Positions 34,561-46,048 of a DNA stretch of 64,000 nucleotides are shown here, piece after piece. Origin of the DNA: Bryoerythrophyllum caledonicum (Eukaryota > Streptophyta > Bryopsida > Pottiales > Pottiaceae); assembly GCA_963971425.1 (NCBI GenBank), contig OZ020518.1:1379001-1443000 (forward strand), in the 5' to 3' direction. Below the pieces are notes generated by a model. The model worked only from the letters and a program-made list of their open reading frames with translations, had not been told where the DNA came from and made no database searches. The translations under genes and the position numbers were made by a program. Position 1 is the stretch's first letter, and the number at the start of each line of letters is the position of its first letter.

Positions 34561-36795
34561 ATGATGGAAAGCAAAGGTGGCAATCAAGGAGCACGGAGGA
34601 TGATGGTTGACAAACCAAGCGAGGAGGGTTTTACAGCGAAAAGGACAAAAAGATACCCAGCAGATTTGGAGATGGAGGTATACGCAAACCGTGATCTTCA
34701 AGCAAAGGAGGGTTGGGAATCAGTGCGTGAGCCATGGACAACCGACAGTGCATTGGAGTACATCAAGTTTGCGCATCTCGACAGATGGTGGCCTGCGGAG
34801 CTCCACCCTAAACACTGTGTAGCAAAAGCAGTCACTTACACATAGATCAATGATGTGCATGTGAAGTGGAGGTTCCTCGAGATCCTACGTGCCCTTTCTA
34901 ATTTGGAGAAATGGCCGAAAAATAATATTTCTAGATCCATTGCAGCATTGATGTATGCAGAATATCAATTAGGAAAGCAAGTGGATTGGTCAACGATTCA
35001 CGACCCCTTTTCAGGTGGTTGGAGACTTGGACGTCATCTTTCAGCAAAGAAACCTCGAGAGATTCCAAGAAACAATGCCCCTCAATGGTTCCTTGATAAC
35101 CCTACCTTGTATGACGATCCAAATGATGAAGTGCCGTTCAATCGAGAAATAATTGTTTCACCAAGGAAGAGTAGCGGTCGAAAGCGTAGAGGAAGGAAGG
35201 TCGAGGCCACACATTGCAAAGAATTGGACAAGCATGCTCCAAACGAGATTGAAGAGGGGTCAAACCCACTTTCAACAATTTTGGAGATGGCCAATGCTAT
35301 TCAAAGCAAAGCCGCTGACGCCCCAAAGAAGTTTGATGAAGATAAGTATGGTGAGTTATAGGCACAATTGGAAGTGCTTAGTGTGGAAATACAGAGGTTG
35401 CAACATGGACGAGACGATGATGTGGAAACGGTGTCAAAAGTACGTACGCTAGAAACAGAAAAGAAGAACTTGCTTGTTGAAGTGACCCATCTACGCAATC
35501 AAGTCAATGAAGTCAACAATAGCAATGAAAAGTACATGATTGAAGTTGCAGACTTAAAGAGGGAGCTACAAGAAATCTAGGCACAACATGTAGCAGCGGA
35601 GATGAAGCATGCAGGTTTGCAGCAAGAGTTGGATGAATTAAAATAATATCGGTAGAACGAGAAATCGGCCCGAAACAATCTTAAATTTTTGGTTTCAACA
35701 ATAATCGATGAGCGCGAAGAGATGATGCTCACAACAGTATTTGCCATGGCACGGACACGGCAATACGAGGCGGAATTCCAGAGTATATGCGCTGAATGGA
35801 CATCGGAGAAGAAGTTAAGGACCCTTTTGCTCACATCATGGCCTCGTAATGAAACCATGTATCCAATCAGCTGGGACGATAGTGATCCGTCGCTACTATT
35901 GAACAACAACAGTATTGATTGGAGGCTTGTGACAGAAGAGGATCACCGTTGGGACATTGGAGAAATGCATGATCATCCAACTGAAATGATTGGAAAGCCG
36001 TTGTGGCAAAGACCACACCCCATGACATCCGACGGATCATCATGTCCTATCTGCGATAATCCTTGGGGTCCTGAACGGTGTTATATGATTGGATCGTGTG
36101 GCCATTCGTTCCATCCGCATTGTTTAATCAAGAGTATGATTCGTTCGTGTACTTGCGGTGTATGTAGGGCGCCATTACATCCACGTTTGTATCTTCAATT
36201 TGGCCTACGGGATATCATACCAAGTCACTGGGTGTATCGTCAAGATGATTATGACTTTGCACTTGAAGACTTCAATGGAAACCCTGTTGAGTGGAGTTGG
36301 AGACATAATATGTCCAAGGCACAACTGTGGCATACCTTTCAAGGGAAAGAATTGTTAGATGATCCGGACAAACTAGTACATGCAGCAAATGAGATGTATC
36401 CTGACAAACCGGCAGATTACGGCATGAAGATGTTTTTTTACGAGACCCTAGGGTGGCATTGGAATCGTCAAAGAAACGAATTGGTGCACGGCTTAAAACC
36501 GCCACCATATTACAACTCATCTGGCGAGCGAGCTGTGGGGGATCTAGAATTACGAAGGGCTTATCGTGATACAACACTTCCTGCAACAGCTAGAACGGAG
36601 GAATTGTATTGGGAAGAACGCTACCCTAAAAAACGACTACTTGTGGCGGCGCTTGATGCCATTTTGAAAGACGTCGCCCCGGAGGTGAAGGAATGGCTTA
36701 ATGGTCGGGAGATACCTCGATATCGGCAAGGTCATGGACGTCATGGATATCGAACGCGGAGTAATGTTCAAGCAAGAGATGCTGCAAGAGCTTAG
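34561..36795 (+). CDS. RING-finger coiled-coil protein with five in-frame TAR codons
   Basis: One frame of 745 codons, intron-free. The N-terminal third contains KFAHLDRWWPAELHP and VKWRFLEILRALSNLEKWP, followed by a basic patch (RKSSGRKRRGRK). A coiled coil occupies about residues 240-370. The RING lies near 495-540: CPICDNPWGPERC, SCGHSFHPHC, CTCGVCRAPLHP. The rest, ending TRSNVQARDAARA, is conserved-looking but unknown. Stops TAG 34843, TAG 35359, TAG 35578, TAA 35644 and TAG 35653 interrupt it, each where Gln would fit well (DELK*YR*NEK). There is no frameshift and no TGA. The RING suggests a ubiquitin ligase role; substrate unknown. Related in layout to the RING-like protein of the 11.1-kb element. 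Confidence 0.65.
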
Positions 36796-37641
36796 AGCAT
36801 CACATTAATTTGCGGAAGTAAAGGATTAAAGATTCAGTAAACTATGACCAAGTCTAATTTCCCGAATGAATTAGTGTAACCAAAGCTCTCGTGTTCTTAT
36901 CTTTGACATTACGAACATAGAATTCACAGTGAGTTGTATACAACGAGATATTTTTTGCCCATTTTGAATGCATTTATATCGAGGTTCAAAGCAAATTTGG
37001 ACATTACCGTTCTCACATTGCCAAAACTTGTAGTTACACGGCGACCTTGTTGTCTCCCCCAAATCCCACCCCTACAGCAATGGCAATTGCAAAGAACAAT
37101 TCAAAGGAGAAAAACGACGCCCATTTAGCGGACAGGCCGCGGGCAGTCCGCGGTCTCTGGGGGCCAGTCCGCGGGCAGTCCGCTGCCAGACCGCGGGCAA
37201 GTCCGCGGGCAGTCCACGGGCAATCCGTTGCCAGTCCGCGGGCTCTTCCAACCTAATCCGCGCCCCGTCCGCTGCCAGTCCGCTGGCAATCCGCTGCCAG
37301 TCCGCGGGCTCTTCCAACCTAGTCCGCGCCCAGTACGCGACCAGCCCGCTCCCCGACCCCGCTGTTCTCCAGGTTCCCAACCCTATCCGCAATGTTCCCG
37401 ACCCCTTGCATCTTATATAAAGACGGATAGGCCATTGACGTCCTCACTTTTTTCCCTCCATTTCCTTGCCCAATAGGAACCCGAGACCTTGTTGCGCGAG
37501 CACCATTGCACGGGTTTTGAGGGTATAGGAGTTGGGAGAGACGAATGCGGGGGAACCCTTGTCAGTTTTTTCCAGACTTACTCACTTTTGCACTGCACTT
37601 TAAGTGATCGATTTAAGTGACCAGTTAATTATTTTACAAGA
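36796..37641. other. Intergenic spacer with GTCCGCGG block
   Basis: Holds the 3' flank of the RING gene, the GC-rich palindrome block at 37120-37370, and a probable promoter of the next gene (TTATATAAAGACGG near 37412). Confidence 0.5.
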
Positions 37642-39594
37642 ATGGCCGATAGCAGGGTGCATTATCAAGATGCAGACATGCAACTCCACGAGGCTCATCA
37701 GGTGGAAATTCAATCAAACACTGCTACAGCTGATCGTGTGAGCGGTGGTATGTTGGCGAGAGGACAAGGTAGTGGAAGTGGGCGAAGTGACAGGGGTTGC
37801 AGGCACGGCATGGAACAACTGCACCAAGAATTTCATGCACTTGGACGAAATAATTCTCGTGGGTCGCAATCACATTCACGAGGCACCGTAGGATCTCGAG
37901 GGATTCTACGAGGATCAGCGCGGGGGACCAGTGAAGCTGGGCGGTCACGAGGATCACAGTGTTTGAGCGGATTTCGACACCCGGGAGCTCGCAGTTCTAG
38001 CGGATCAAGTGGTGAGCCCGCAGCAGGAGAGCCATCGTTGAGGGCTGTTCAACATGGTGCGGTATCATCTGCAATAAATTCCTTGGTTCCAAGCGAACCT
38101 TCGGTTGGAGCGGGATAAGGGCGGGGTAAATGGCCAGCTTTTTCAAAAGACTCAGAGCCCTACAAGAAAAGAGCAAGGACAAGCCATTTGGATGCAATGA
38201 GCAAGGAATTTAAGTTCAGGGTGGTAGCAGATATATTATTTTGGATGATAGAGAAAGGTCTATCCAGGTTGGAGAAACAGTACTTGTGTAACGGCGCTAC
38301 AGGACTAGAAGCTATGGAGGCAAGAGTGGTACTCATTATCCAAAATATTGCCAATGAAGAAAAATTCTGCGAAGATAAAATGAGACATTCAATGGACACA
38401 TGGCCCATATTGTTTGCCAAACAAGCTATTCACAACCCCGTGAAGACTATTTGGGATGTCTATTACAAGGAAGATGTAAGCAAACAGGCAATGGATGTGA
38501 AGTTATTGTTTGAGAGACTCAAAGAGGGGGTAGAAGCAATCAAGCCGAAAGGGAGATCTAACCTCGCTATTCCTTGGATTGATCAAGATTTGGTTGCGCG
38601 GGTTGCGAGTAGAGGTCGCGAAGGTGTAGTGTGGCTTCCAATGCATGCGGAGGTAAAGGCTTTGGATACTAGAAATTATGAAGGAGGCTTTGGAGTTGTC
38701 CGACGTCTGAGTATTGACCGTGTAAGTTGCATTCAAGCACACATGGACTTTGCGGGGAAAACAATCAAGGAGGGTAGTCGTGAAAAAAATCGGGAGAAAC
38801 GTTCAATTGAGGCGCTAGCGTGTCCAGTGGACCACGTAGGGGTTATCAAAATCCAGTACCTGGATAGAAGAACATACGAGTCGTATACTCTATGGTGGAA
38901 CGGTGGCTCACTAGCATCCATTTGGAGGATCGATTCAAAATATGACGAGGAACACGAAAATGATATTCTAAAAACAGCTGGAATCGACCTTGAGGCTCGT
39001 ATGGAACTATGCGTGTATCGTAAAAATCGGGCCTATTTAGCGTGGACACTACTGTGCATCATGGATGTGATACATTCCTAGCGCCTATTGCACAACAACT
39101 TGAGCCCCAACAATGTTATGCTTCATTTTCCGCCAGAGAAAAAAGATGTAGTATACATCGGGTTGTGTGATTGGGGAATGGCATCATGGGACGGCACAGA
39201 CAAGATGTCAAACTACGGCCAACCCTCTAGTACAGAGCTAGGTGCTTTCCGAGTTAAGCATCGTCATGCTGCCCCCGAGCTATTCCATGTGTATGGGAAG
39301 CCCGGACCACCAACATCACCGAGGAGAATGGGAACAAAGCATAAGCACAACCATAGATCTGAGGCGTATGCAGTGGGGTACTTGGCAAGGAGGATCTACA
39401 ACCGCGATTGCTCTTCAAGCTTATTCCAAAAGAACAAAGATCCGAGTTCATTGTCCAAGCGATTTGAGCAAGCCATGGACAAGTTGTTGAAACCCGATCA
39501 ACTAGAGAGATCAACCGTCACGCATGTAGTAGACTTGTTGAAAGGACTGCCCTACAATCTAGCTACACCATGGGATTTCTTCCGCAATGAGTAG
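37642..39594 (+). CDS. Pseudokinase-like protein with RGG-like N-terminus
   Basis: One frame of 651 codons. Residues 35-150 are Gly/Arg/Ser-rich (GSGSGRSDRGCRHG; GSRGILRGSARGTSEAGRSRG), suggestive of nucleic-acid binding. From about residue 340 a protein-kinase fold is visible: Gly-rich loop YEGGFGVVRRLSI, a VAIK-like FAGKTIKE, catalytic loop LLHNNLSPNNVML near 484 (HRD changed to HNN, so the catalytic Asp is Asn), CDWGMASW near 510 (DFG changed to DWG) and HAAPELF. Loss of the HRD Asp predicts weak or no phosphotransfer. TAA at 38116 and TAG at 39079 interrupt the frame, both at Gln-compatible places. A TATA-like TTATATAAAG lies about 230 bp upstream. Confidence 0.65.
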
Positions 39595-40419
39595 TATATA
39601 GTACATTGTGATTTCATAGTCCTTAGATACTGTAGGGTATGTAGCATCTTCTCCATGTTGTAAAGTGTTGTCTAATTTGTATTCGATTATTTGCAAGAAG
39701 AGGATGCTTTTTTGGACTTCCCTGTAATTTTGAATGAAGAACAACTTTGTACAAATTGTTTTGATTTGGTCTCCCAACCCCGCCCTTTGTATCTTCAGAA
39801 ATAAAAATGGAATAACGAAATTCAAAAATATTTTAACTACCTATCCGTAGCCTGTCCGCGGGTCCAAGTTCAGTTTGCTGCGTATTCGCAGCCAGTCCGC
39901 GGCAGTGTCCGCACGCAATCCGCGCCATGTCCGCGGACGGTCATCGCATGTCCGCGTGCAGTCCGCTTCTAAACCGCTCCCTCTGAAAAACCCCCCAACT
40001 TAATTAATTTTCACTGAAAGGTTAATACAACACAGCAAAAGGTAAAAGTGGTGAGATACACGTAGGATGTCAGTGCCACATAAGACGGCCACGTCGATGC
40101 CAAGGTAACATATGTACCATACATAGGGGTAAAGTTCATCTTTTACCCTAGGTTGACTCTATTGTGTCGTGACAAGAGGGTCCGTCACGACATGTCACGT
40201 CATGACGGCACGTCACTGTCACAATGTCACGATAGACAACTCTGGATCTAGGAGTGTTGGAGATGTAGGGAAGGAGGGAATACTTGGTTGGGAGTAGCAG
40301 GATTAAAGAGACATCTAAAGTACCTCAATATGAAGCTGAAATCCTTACAGCGCTTTAAGGACTCCGTGCAAGGGGAAATAATAGATACGCAAGCGAACTC
40401 TAATTCTTCCAACAACAAC
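39595..40419. other. Right flank of the GTCCGCGGAC element
   Basis: Contains the third GC-rich palindrome block (39850-39980) and a GTGTCGTGACAAG...GTCACGTCATGACG stretch near 40160-40230 with several nested GTCACGAC/GTCGTGAC inverted phrases. No gene. Confidence 0.45.
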
Positions 40420-40480
40420 GATGCTAGAATGCGAGCAGTGAGTAGTGAGCAATGAGCAGTGAGCAGTGAGCGGTGAGGAG
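40420..40480 (+). repeat. Left end of the outer transposon
   Basis: ATGCTAGAATGCGAGCAG is followed by tandem TGAGC/AGTGAGC units up to GAGCGGTGAGG. Confidence 0.7.
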
Positions 40481-40939
40481 GGAGGATAAAAATGGACAGG
40501 AATATCCTAATTATAGGAATTTTCTATAAATAATCTACGGATTTTTCTTTTAAAAGTAGTTTTGGCAACCTATTACCGTGGTTTACAAATGTCTTTTGTG
40601 ATTTTTCACTTACAAATGGGCTATGAAATTGCTTCACATGAAAATAAATGTTGAATTTTAGAGACAAACCTAACCAAACTTTAATATGGAGTTGGCTATT
40701 TCTTGTCATTAAATGGATGAATAAGTTTGAATGATAAATTTCATGGATGAATGAAGTTTAGGGCATCCATTCAAAATCTCATCTAGTTTTACGAAAATTT
40801 CTCTATGAGCGACACGAAATTTAATGGGAAACAAAAACTATGTTAGTTTACAGTGCCTCATAATTCATGCCGCATAAAAAAAATATACCTTTCAAGAGTG
40901 ACGAGGAATCACTGAACTACAAGATTTTAAAGAAGTCAA

Positions 40940-41830
40940 AAGAGGTTCCTCTGTACCAAAGAGCCTACTAGGCCCATTTATTTCTTTTTTTTTTGTCTAA
41001 TTTTTTGTCTAATTTTTTTGATTTTTTTTCCCGTTCCCAACAACGGGTTAAACATGTTTCAAAAAAAAATTCTTCAACAAATTCTACTATTTCTACAAGT
41101 GAAAATCGTTGAACTTCACAAGTTTTTTGTGAAGCCCAAAAGGATTCCTCAGTACTGAGGAGCCGTTTTGGCCCTCCAAAGTTTTGTGTACTTTCAAAGT
41201 TAAACTATAAAAGAGGCAATAACTTGCCATAACTACTATGACCAAAACAAAAAAACTTAGAGATTACTGTTGCGGAGTAGGAGCTGTATTTCATTGAAAC
41301 TAAGAATTGGTGCATATATATACTTGTCGTCCTCCACGTCTGCCTTGCACAAAAATCTGTATATATAATACAAGTGTTTGTTGTTCACCCAAGCTTTGCG
41401 TTTGCCCAATGCTCCACTGCGATGAAGATTATAATGGAAGCTAGAATTTTAGTGTTCAAAATTATATACAATCTTGAAGTGCCAAATGGGCACTTCGGTA
41501 CCGAGGTGCCATTTTTCCCCTCACTCAAATTATAGTCGAAGCAAGAATTGTAAAATTATGCAAAATTACAGTGGAAGCAAGAATTTTTGTACTCAAATTT
41601 ACGGAGAAGTTTGGAGTGCCAAATGAGCAATTTGGATAACCCCTTAGGGAAAAAAATTCTTAGTGGGCCACAATTTTTTAATAAATTTTTAAATTTTTTT
41701 TTTTGTATTTTTGTTTTTTTTGTTTCCTTGGTACCAAGGTGCCCCGCGACAGGTTTTTTTTTTTTTTTTTTTTTTTCGCCCTTAGACGCTCCCCAATACC
41801 GAGGTGCCCTTTAACACGTGGTAGTGGTAG
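40940..41830. repeat. Left subterminal CGGTACCG palindromes with poly-T
   Basis: Copies: TTCCTCTGTACCAAAGAG near 40944, TTCCTCAGTACTGAGGAG near 41145, CTTCGGTACCGAGG near 41495, CTTGGTACCAAGG near 41726, CCCAATACCGAGG near 41792. Long T tracts follow most of them, as on the right side at 62.1-62.8 kb. Confidence 0.6.
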
Positions 41831-41899
41831 TGGTTTTTTTTTTAATTTTGGGATTTTACCCTCAGGACGCTGTCGGGTAGAGAGGAGCGCGCCTTGAGA

Positions 41900-43467
41900 A
41901 TATGCGAGGTATCTCGCTGTGACTTTTAATAGTCTGCTATGGAGTTCCGTCAAATCTTATAATCTTCAATCTTTAGTCTTCGGTCTTAAAACTCCTCCCC
42001 GTTGGCCTATCATGTGGTGGTTCTAAAGGGTTAAGGGTAAGGGTGGGTGATAAGAAACCACGGTCTCGGACGGGAAAAACGGGACGGCCAGACCACGAGC
42101 TGAAACCGTCCGAATGATTGGCTCCTAAATTTCAAACCCACGGTGACCAGCAATTGCGCCACACCAATGAGAACAACATAAATATGACCGTGTGGGTGAT
42201 CAACCCCACTTCGCCACAACAAAATTTACGAAACAGAATTGAAAACAATTAGCCTCCAAATCCGGCTAGGAATAACAAAATAAAGACAACGAGCCTCGAA
42301 ATCTGGCTAGGAATAATAAGCCACAACACATGAGTCTTCATGTCTTCTTGTCTTCAAGTCTTCAAATCTTCATGTGTTCAAAAACACAAAGAAACTCAAA
42401 GAAGTGTTCAAAAACACAATGGAAAAGATTCCACCAAGGCTATAACTTTCAAACAGGTGCCACAAATGACTCAAAACTCCAAATATTAGGTGTAATAACT
42501 CTGTAGAAAGCTAATACAAATAACTAACACTCCTCCAAATTTCAAGTCATTCTAAACTACAGTCCAAAAGTAATACGAGTTCAAAGTTCCGCCCTTCTAT
42601 ATATTAAGCCGCTCATAACTTCTGTTTCAAAACTCCAAATTTCAATTGTAACAACTTTTTGAAGAGCTATAACAATGGTGCACACACTTATTAAATCTCA
42701 AACCATTCTAAACTACTGTCCAAAAGTTATGACTTGTTGAAATCTCTGCCCTCTCAATGGATGGCCTCGGATTGTCACAATTTCAAACCTTCATAACTTT
42801 TGCAATACCACTTCAATTTACTTAAATGATAGATTTATGAAAAGCTAAACAAAAATTCTACAGCTCCTGAAATTTTCAAAGAGAGACGCAAAAACTACAT
42901 ACTTTGGTGGCCGCCCAAATCTCTGCTCCTCTTCGTTGAGTGGCAGCAGACCTTCCTTCACTCACACGCTTATAACTCTTTGTTTACAACTCCAAATCAA
43001 GCAAAAATAATCTATCTGGAAGCCCATCTCAAAGAGAAAAAAAACCCTCAAAATTTCATTCCAAGTTGTTTTTTACAACCAAAGTTATGGCCCATCAAAC
43101 CCTCAGCTCTACACATCCACACACACTTCACTCTAAAAGCACACTAACTCCTTTTTCCCCCAAAACCCGACTGAGAGGGAGAGAGAAGATGCTTACCTAT
43201 CCTCTAGACCCCTAAGGTGGATAATATCAGCCCATGCGAATATCACATGGGCCTCAAAACACCCATTGGCCCTAGGAAAACTCAAAAGATAAGTATCTAC
43301 TTATCCTTAAAGGTCAACAAACCTTTAGAGTTCTAACTAAGAGGTAACTACCCTCTATCTACCATCTTTTAACTTCTAACATTCAAATGGAACACAAAAT
43401 ACTTATAGTTAGTTTACAGCTTCAATCAAAATCAAGTATAGGTAAAAACTAAAGTCAAAGAACAGTG
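41900..43467. other. AT-rich interior of the outer transposon
   Basis: No domain-bearing frame was found. A loose repetition of phrases such as CATAACTTTTG, AACTCCAAAT and TTCTAAACTACWGTCCAAAAG occurs at 42440-43090, suggesting an old internal tandem repeat of about 110-140 bp. Confidence 0.4.
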
Positions 43468-43926
43468 CTATTTCATCTGCAAGAACTTGAGGATGCGCTT
43501 GATAGTAATTGCGATGTAATCTGCACGTTGAGTTTTTGTCAAAGGATTCACTGGCCCTTCTAACCAACAATGGTGGCCATCGCTTATCTCGATTGGCCTA
43601 GGTATACAGAAATAATGGTCTTCGTTCAGGCCCTCAAAACTTCCTTCAAATGTCACTTCATAGGTGCCTAGTTCAATACATCCAGTTCGAAGTAAAATTA
43701 CTAAAACACGAGCGTCCCTTTGGAGATTACCATGCCAACGCTGTTCAACACGAGGCTGCTTCAGCGGACGAGAAGATCCAGCTTCATCTTGTGGGTGGAA
43801 TGGCAATGGTGTGGAAACTGCTAGCTGGGATGGTTGAATTGGCAACTGAGACAAAGAAAGCTATAAATCTACCTCCGGTTCAGACTCTAGATCTTGTGAC
43901 TTCATAAAAACCCTCCAGTTTGACAT
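43468..43926 (-). CDS. Small unknown protein of the outer transposon
   Basis: The frame from ATG at 43926 gives MSNWRVFMKSQDLESEPEVDL, TAG at 43863-43861 (Gln-compatible), then LSLSQLPIQPSQ and, to the stop at 43468, a well-structured part: RWHGNLQRDARVLVILLRTG, CIELGTYEVTFEGSFEGL, HHCWLEGPVNPLTKTQRADY, ITIKRILKFL. 153 codons. No known domain. The hydrophobic/charged pattern of the C-terminal 90 residues suggests a folded domain, probably the last exon of a longer gene. Confidence 0.4.
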
Positions 43927-44115
43927 ACTAGTTCGAACTTCAAATCCAAACACAAACTCTAAGAACATAAAGGAATACTTCGAATCGGTGAATACTGTTT
44001 ACGGCTTTCGCCTTTTAAACAATTCCATGAGCAATAAGCGTCACCTTGAGCTACTGGAAGCGTCACCAATAAGTTTCGTACTCCTAATCAAAGTCCTTTC
44101 CAAAAAGATAAACAA

Positions 44116-44163
44116 GTAAATATTTATACAGTAATGCCATATTTCACTATTTTTGGACTTTGC
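44116..44163 (+). repeat. Left terminal inverted repeat of the 18-kb element
   Basis: It starts GTAAATATTTATACAGTAAT and ends with the small palindrome TGGACTTTGCAAAGTCCA. It pairs with 62043-62086 with two single-base gaps. Confidence 0.75.
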
Positions 44164-44260
44164 AAAGTCCAGAAATAAGGAAGAAGGATTTCAGTGTAGT
44201 AGAACTGTGGCACCAAAGAGATTGAGAGGGATACAAATAAAATTAATCTTAGTCATTCAG

Positions 44261-44470
44261 CCGGATATCTCCGGATGATTTGAGTCAGACGATACGAATC
44301 GATTACAGTGATAGAACCTTGCTCAAGGCGAGGTACGGTATTATCGACAGAAATCCTATTGACTCGATTTTCTTCCCAGAGAATACTTAGGGGTTGCCTT
44401 GAGAAAATGAATTTAGAGCAGAAGGCATTGACATTTCATGGATGCTGTTAAAAGAGCCGGAGATATCCGG
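44261..44470. repeat. Outermost left palindrome pair, GATATC variant
   Basis: CCGGATATCTCCGG (44261-44274) and its inverse CCGGAGATATCCGG (44457-44470). The right end mirrors this with CCGGAGATATCCGG (61665) and CCGGAAGATATCCGG (61836). The internal copies all have GATCTCC instead. Confidence 0.8.
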
Positions 44471-44653
44471 TCGAAAGCAGGGAAAGTAGAAAACATTTGG
44501 TCAGTTTTCAAAAACAAAATTGTTTTTTCGGAAGGGAGTCCGTTTACAAGACCATCACATACTTGATCAACTCTACGAGACAGCAATGACTAGTCTCAGT
44601 GAAACTCCTGGATGAAAGACCAATACCTATCCTGGCACTACCTCTCAAGACTT

Positions 44654-45091
44654 CTAAAGATCTTTCCAGTGCGCCGGCACGTACAGGTCCGAATCAACAT
44701 TAGACCCTGTGTCACAACCAGTTTGAAATGGGCTGCAGCCGCCCTCCGAAGAAGATTCCTCCTCGTCATCATACCATGGGTCGTCGTCCTCCTCTTCTTC
44801 AACCAAAGGACCTCCAAAGACAGTCTCATCTTCATCATAGTCGACCTCGTTCTCGTCCTCCACTTCATAGTCGATGCCGTCCTCCTCCTCTGGAACATAC
44901 TTGCTCTGAGCGTCCTCCTCCAATTCGTCCCGAACACGCCGATTGGAACTTATCGCCCTTGTGTATCTGACTTGAAAGCGAAGCACTCGTCCCTTCTCCA
45001 AACCCTGAGCGTCGCTCACCATCCTTCGTGAAACTCTCCGGTCTACCGAATCAAACTCTTCCCTCTCCCTCTTCCTACTTGCGAAAGCCAT
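44654..45091 (-). CDS. Small acidic protein
   Basis: Complete 145-codon frame from ATG at 45091 (MAFASRKREREEFDSVDRRV). The N-terminal 60 residues are strongly basic; the remainder is a long acidic tract (EEEDGIDYEVEDENEVDYDE; EEEEDDDPWYDDEEESSSEG). It ends SDLYVPAHWKDL. No known domain. The basic-plus-acidic design suits a nuclear, chromatin-associated or activator-like protein. Three exact palindromes lie 590-890 bp upstream (45679, 45762, 45970), so it may be regulated through them. This is an undecayed frame, unlike its neighbours. Confidence 0.6.
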   Translation of the reverse strand: MAFASRKREREEFDSVDRRVSRRMVSDAQGLEKGRVLRFQVRYTRAISSNRRVRDELEEDAQSKYVPEEEDGIDYEVEDENEVDYDEDETVFGGPLVEEEEDDDPWYDDEEESSSEGGCSPFQTGCDTGSNVDSDLYVPAHWKDL

Positions 45092-46048
45092 CTCCTCTCT
45101 CTCAACCCTGGCTATGGACTAACAAAACTAACAAGTTGAAAGACAAAACATATGAATTGGTGCAGACCTGAACCCTTTCTTATACTATCCTCTCTACCAA
45201 CCCACTAATTACAGTTCTCGAGCGTAGGTAAAGGATGAGTCATTGATATAAGTTGCCATAACACCGAGACTGATAGAAATAAAGGCAGCTTCCACAGACA
45301 CGTATGACCAACATGGTAGGCCACGCGTCAAGCGTGTTGTCGTAACGTGATGTGCGAAGTACAATTCCGCCGCCAACCATTAGCATCACATCAATGATAA
45401 GAAGGTCCTTGTACAACTGATATGAAGTGTGTCATTGACCACGAATTATCATTTTAGTTGTGGCATGTCAAAAATCTAAAAAGGAACCAGCCACGGGAAT
45501 AACCAAAAGGTCGCTGATACATTGTTGAAACATCCATCGTAAAATGAAATGCAGTACCGTAGTCACAGAAGATCTCCGGATATGATTCAATACTATTCAG
45601 AACACCTAGGTAAGCTCAAAATTAGGAAGCTCAAAATTGGAACCCCATTGTTGAGAATGGGGGATGTGAATCTCCTATCCGGAGATCTCCGGCTAGATCT
45701 CACCGACTAAAACATGGCAATATACGAACACCCTTAGGTCCACAAAAGATAACTTCCATAGCCGGAGATCTCCGGTAAGCTTTGGGAGAGACATGAGGGT
45801 CCAAAAATATACCGCTAGCAGAATCCAATCAACAGTAACTCTGTCACTCTTCAATGTACCCAAATTACAGTGAATGGAAGAGCACACTTTCGGTCCTCTT
45901 CACGATGACTGGCGAGAGCTGAAAAGAGGGATGTCGAACTCGGGCCCAGATAAATAAAAGCGTCCACAGCCGGAGATCTCCGGTGCTCTTCGGTGTGGAC
46001 GTAGCAACTCTACGAGATTTTTCACAAAGAGAGTTTCACAGAACTGAA
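45092..46048. promoter_or_regulatory. Spacer with palindrome cluster upstream of the acidic-protein gene
   Basis: Exact CCGGAGATCTCCGG at 45679, 45762 and 45970 plus a half-degenerate copy near 45567. They sit between the 3' end of the transposase-like gene and the start of the acidic-protein gene. No ORF of interest. Confidence 0.6.

Larger units (their letters stand above)
33905..39990. mobile_element. Element with GTCCGCGGAC palindromes, RING and pseudokinase genes
   Basis: Three GC-rich blocks (33905-34120, 37120-37370, 39850-39980) stand out from AT-rich surroundings. They consist of repeated GCGGACTGGG / CAGTCCGCGG phrases, with exact GTCCGCGGAC at 34093-34102 and 39929-39938. The first block mostly reads GCGGAC and the other two mostly GTCCGC, so the motif points inwards or outwards symmetrically. 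Between the blocks lie the two genes. No clear terminal inverted repeat was found, so both borders are estimates. No transposase is visible, so it may be mobilised in trans. Confidence 0.5.

Noticed and set aside
34561-39594. A reassigned genetic code (TAA/TAG = Gln), as in some ulvophyte algae and ciliates.
   Set aside because: All seven stops in these two genes fit Gln, but the ParB-methyltransferase gene (about 1,128 codons, dozens of Gln) and the 11.1-kb transposase gene use only CAA/CAG, and both local genes appear to end properly at TAG. Decay of CAG/CAA is the simpler reading.
41678-41953. A Lys-rich minus-strand ORF.
   Set aside because: It is the translation of poly-T tracts in the left subterminal region of the outer transposon.
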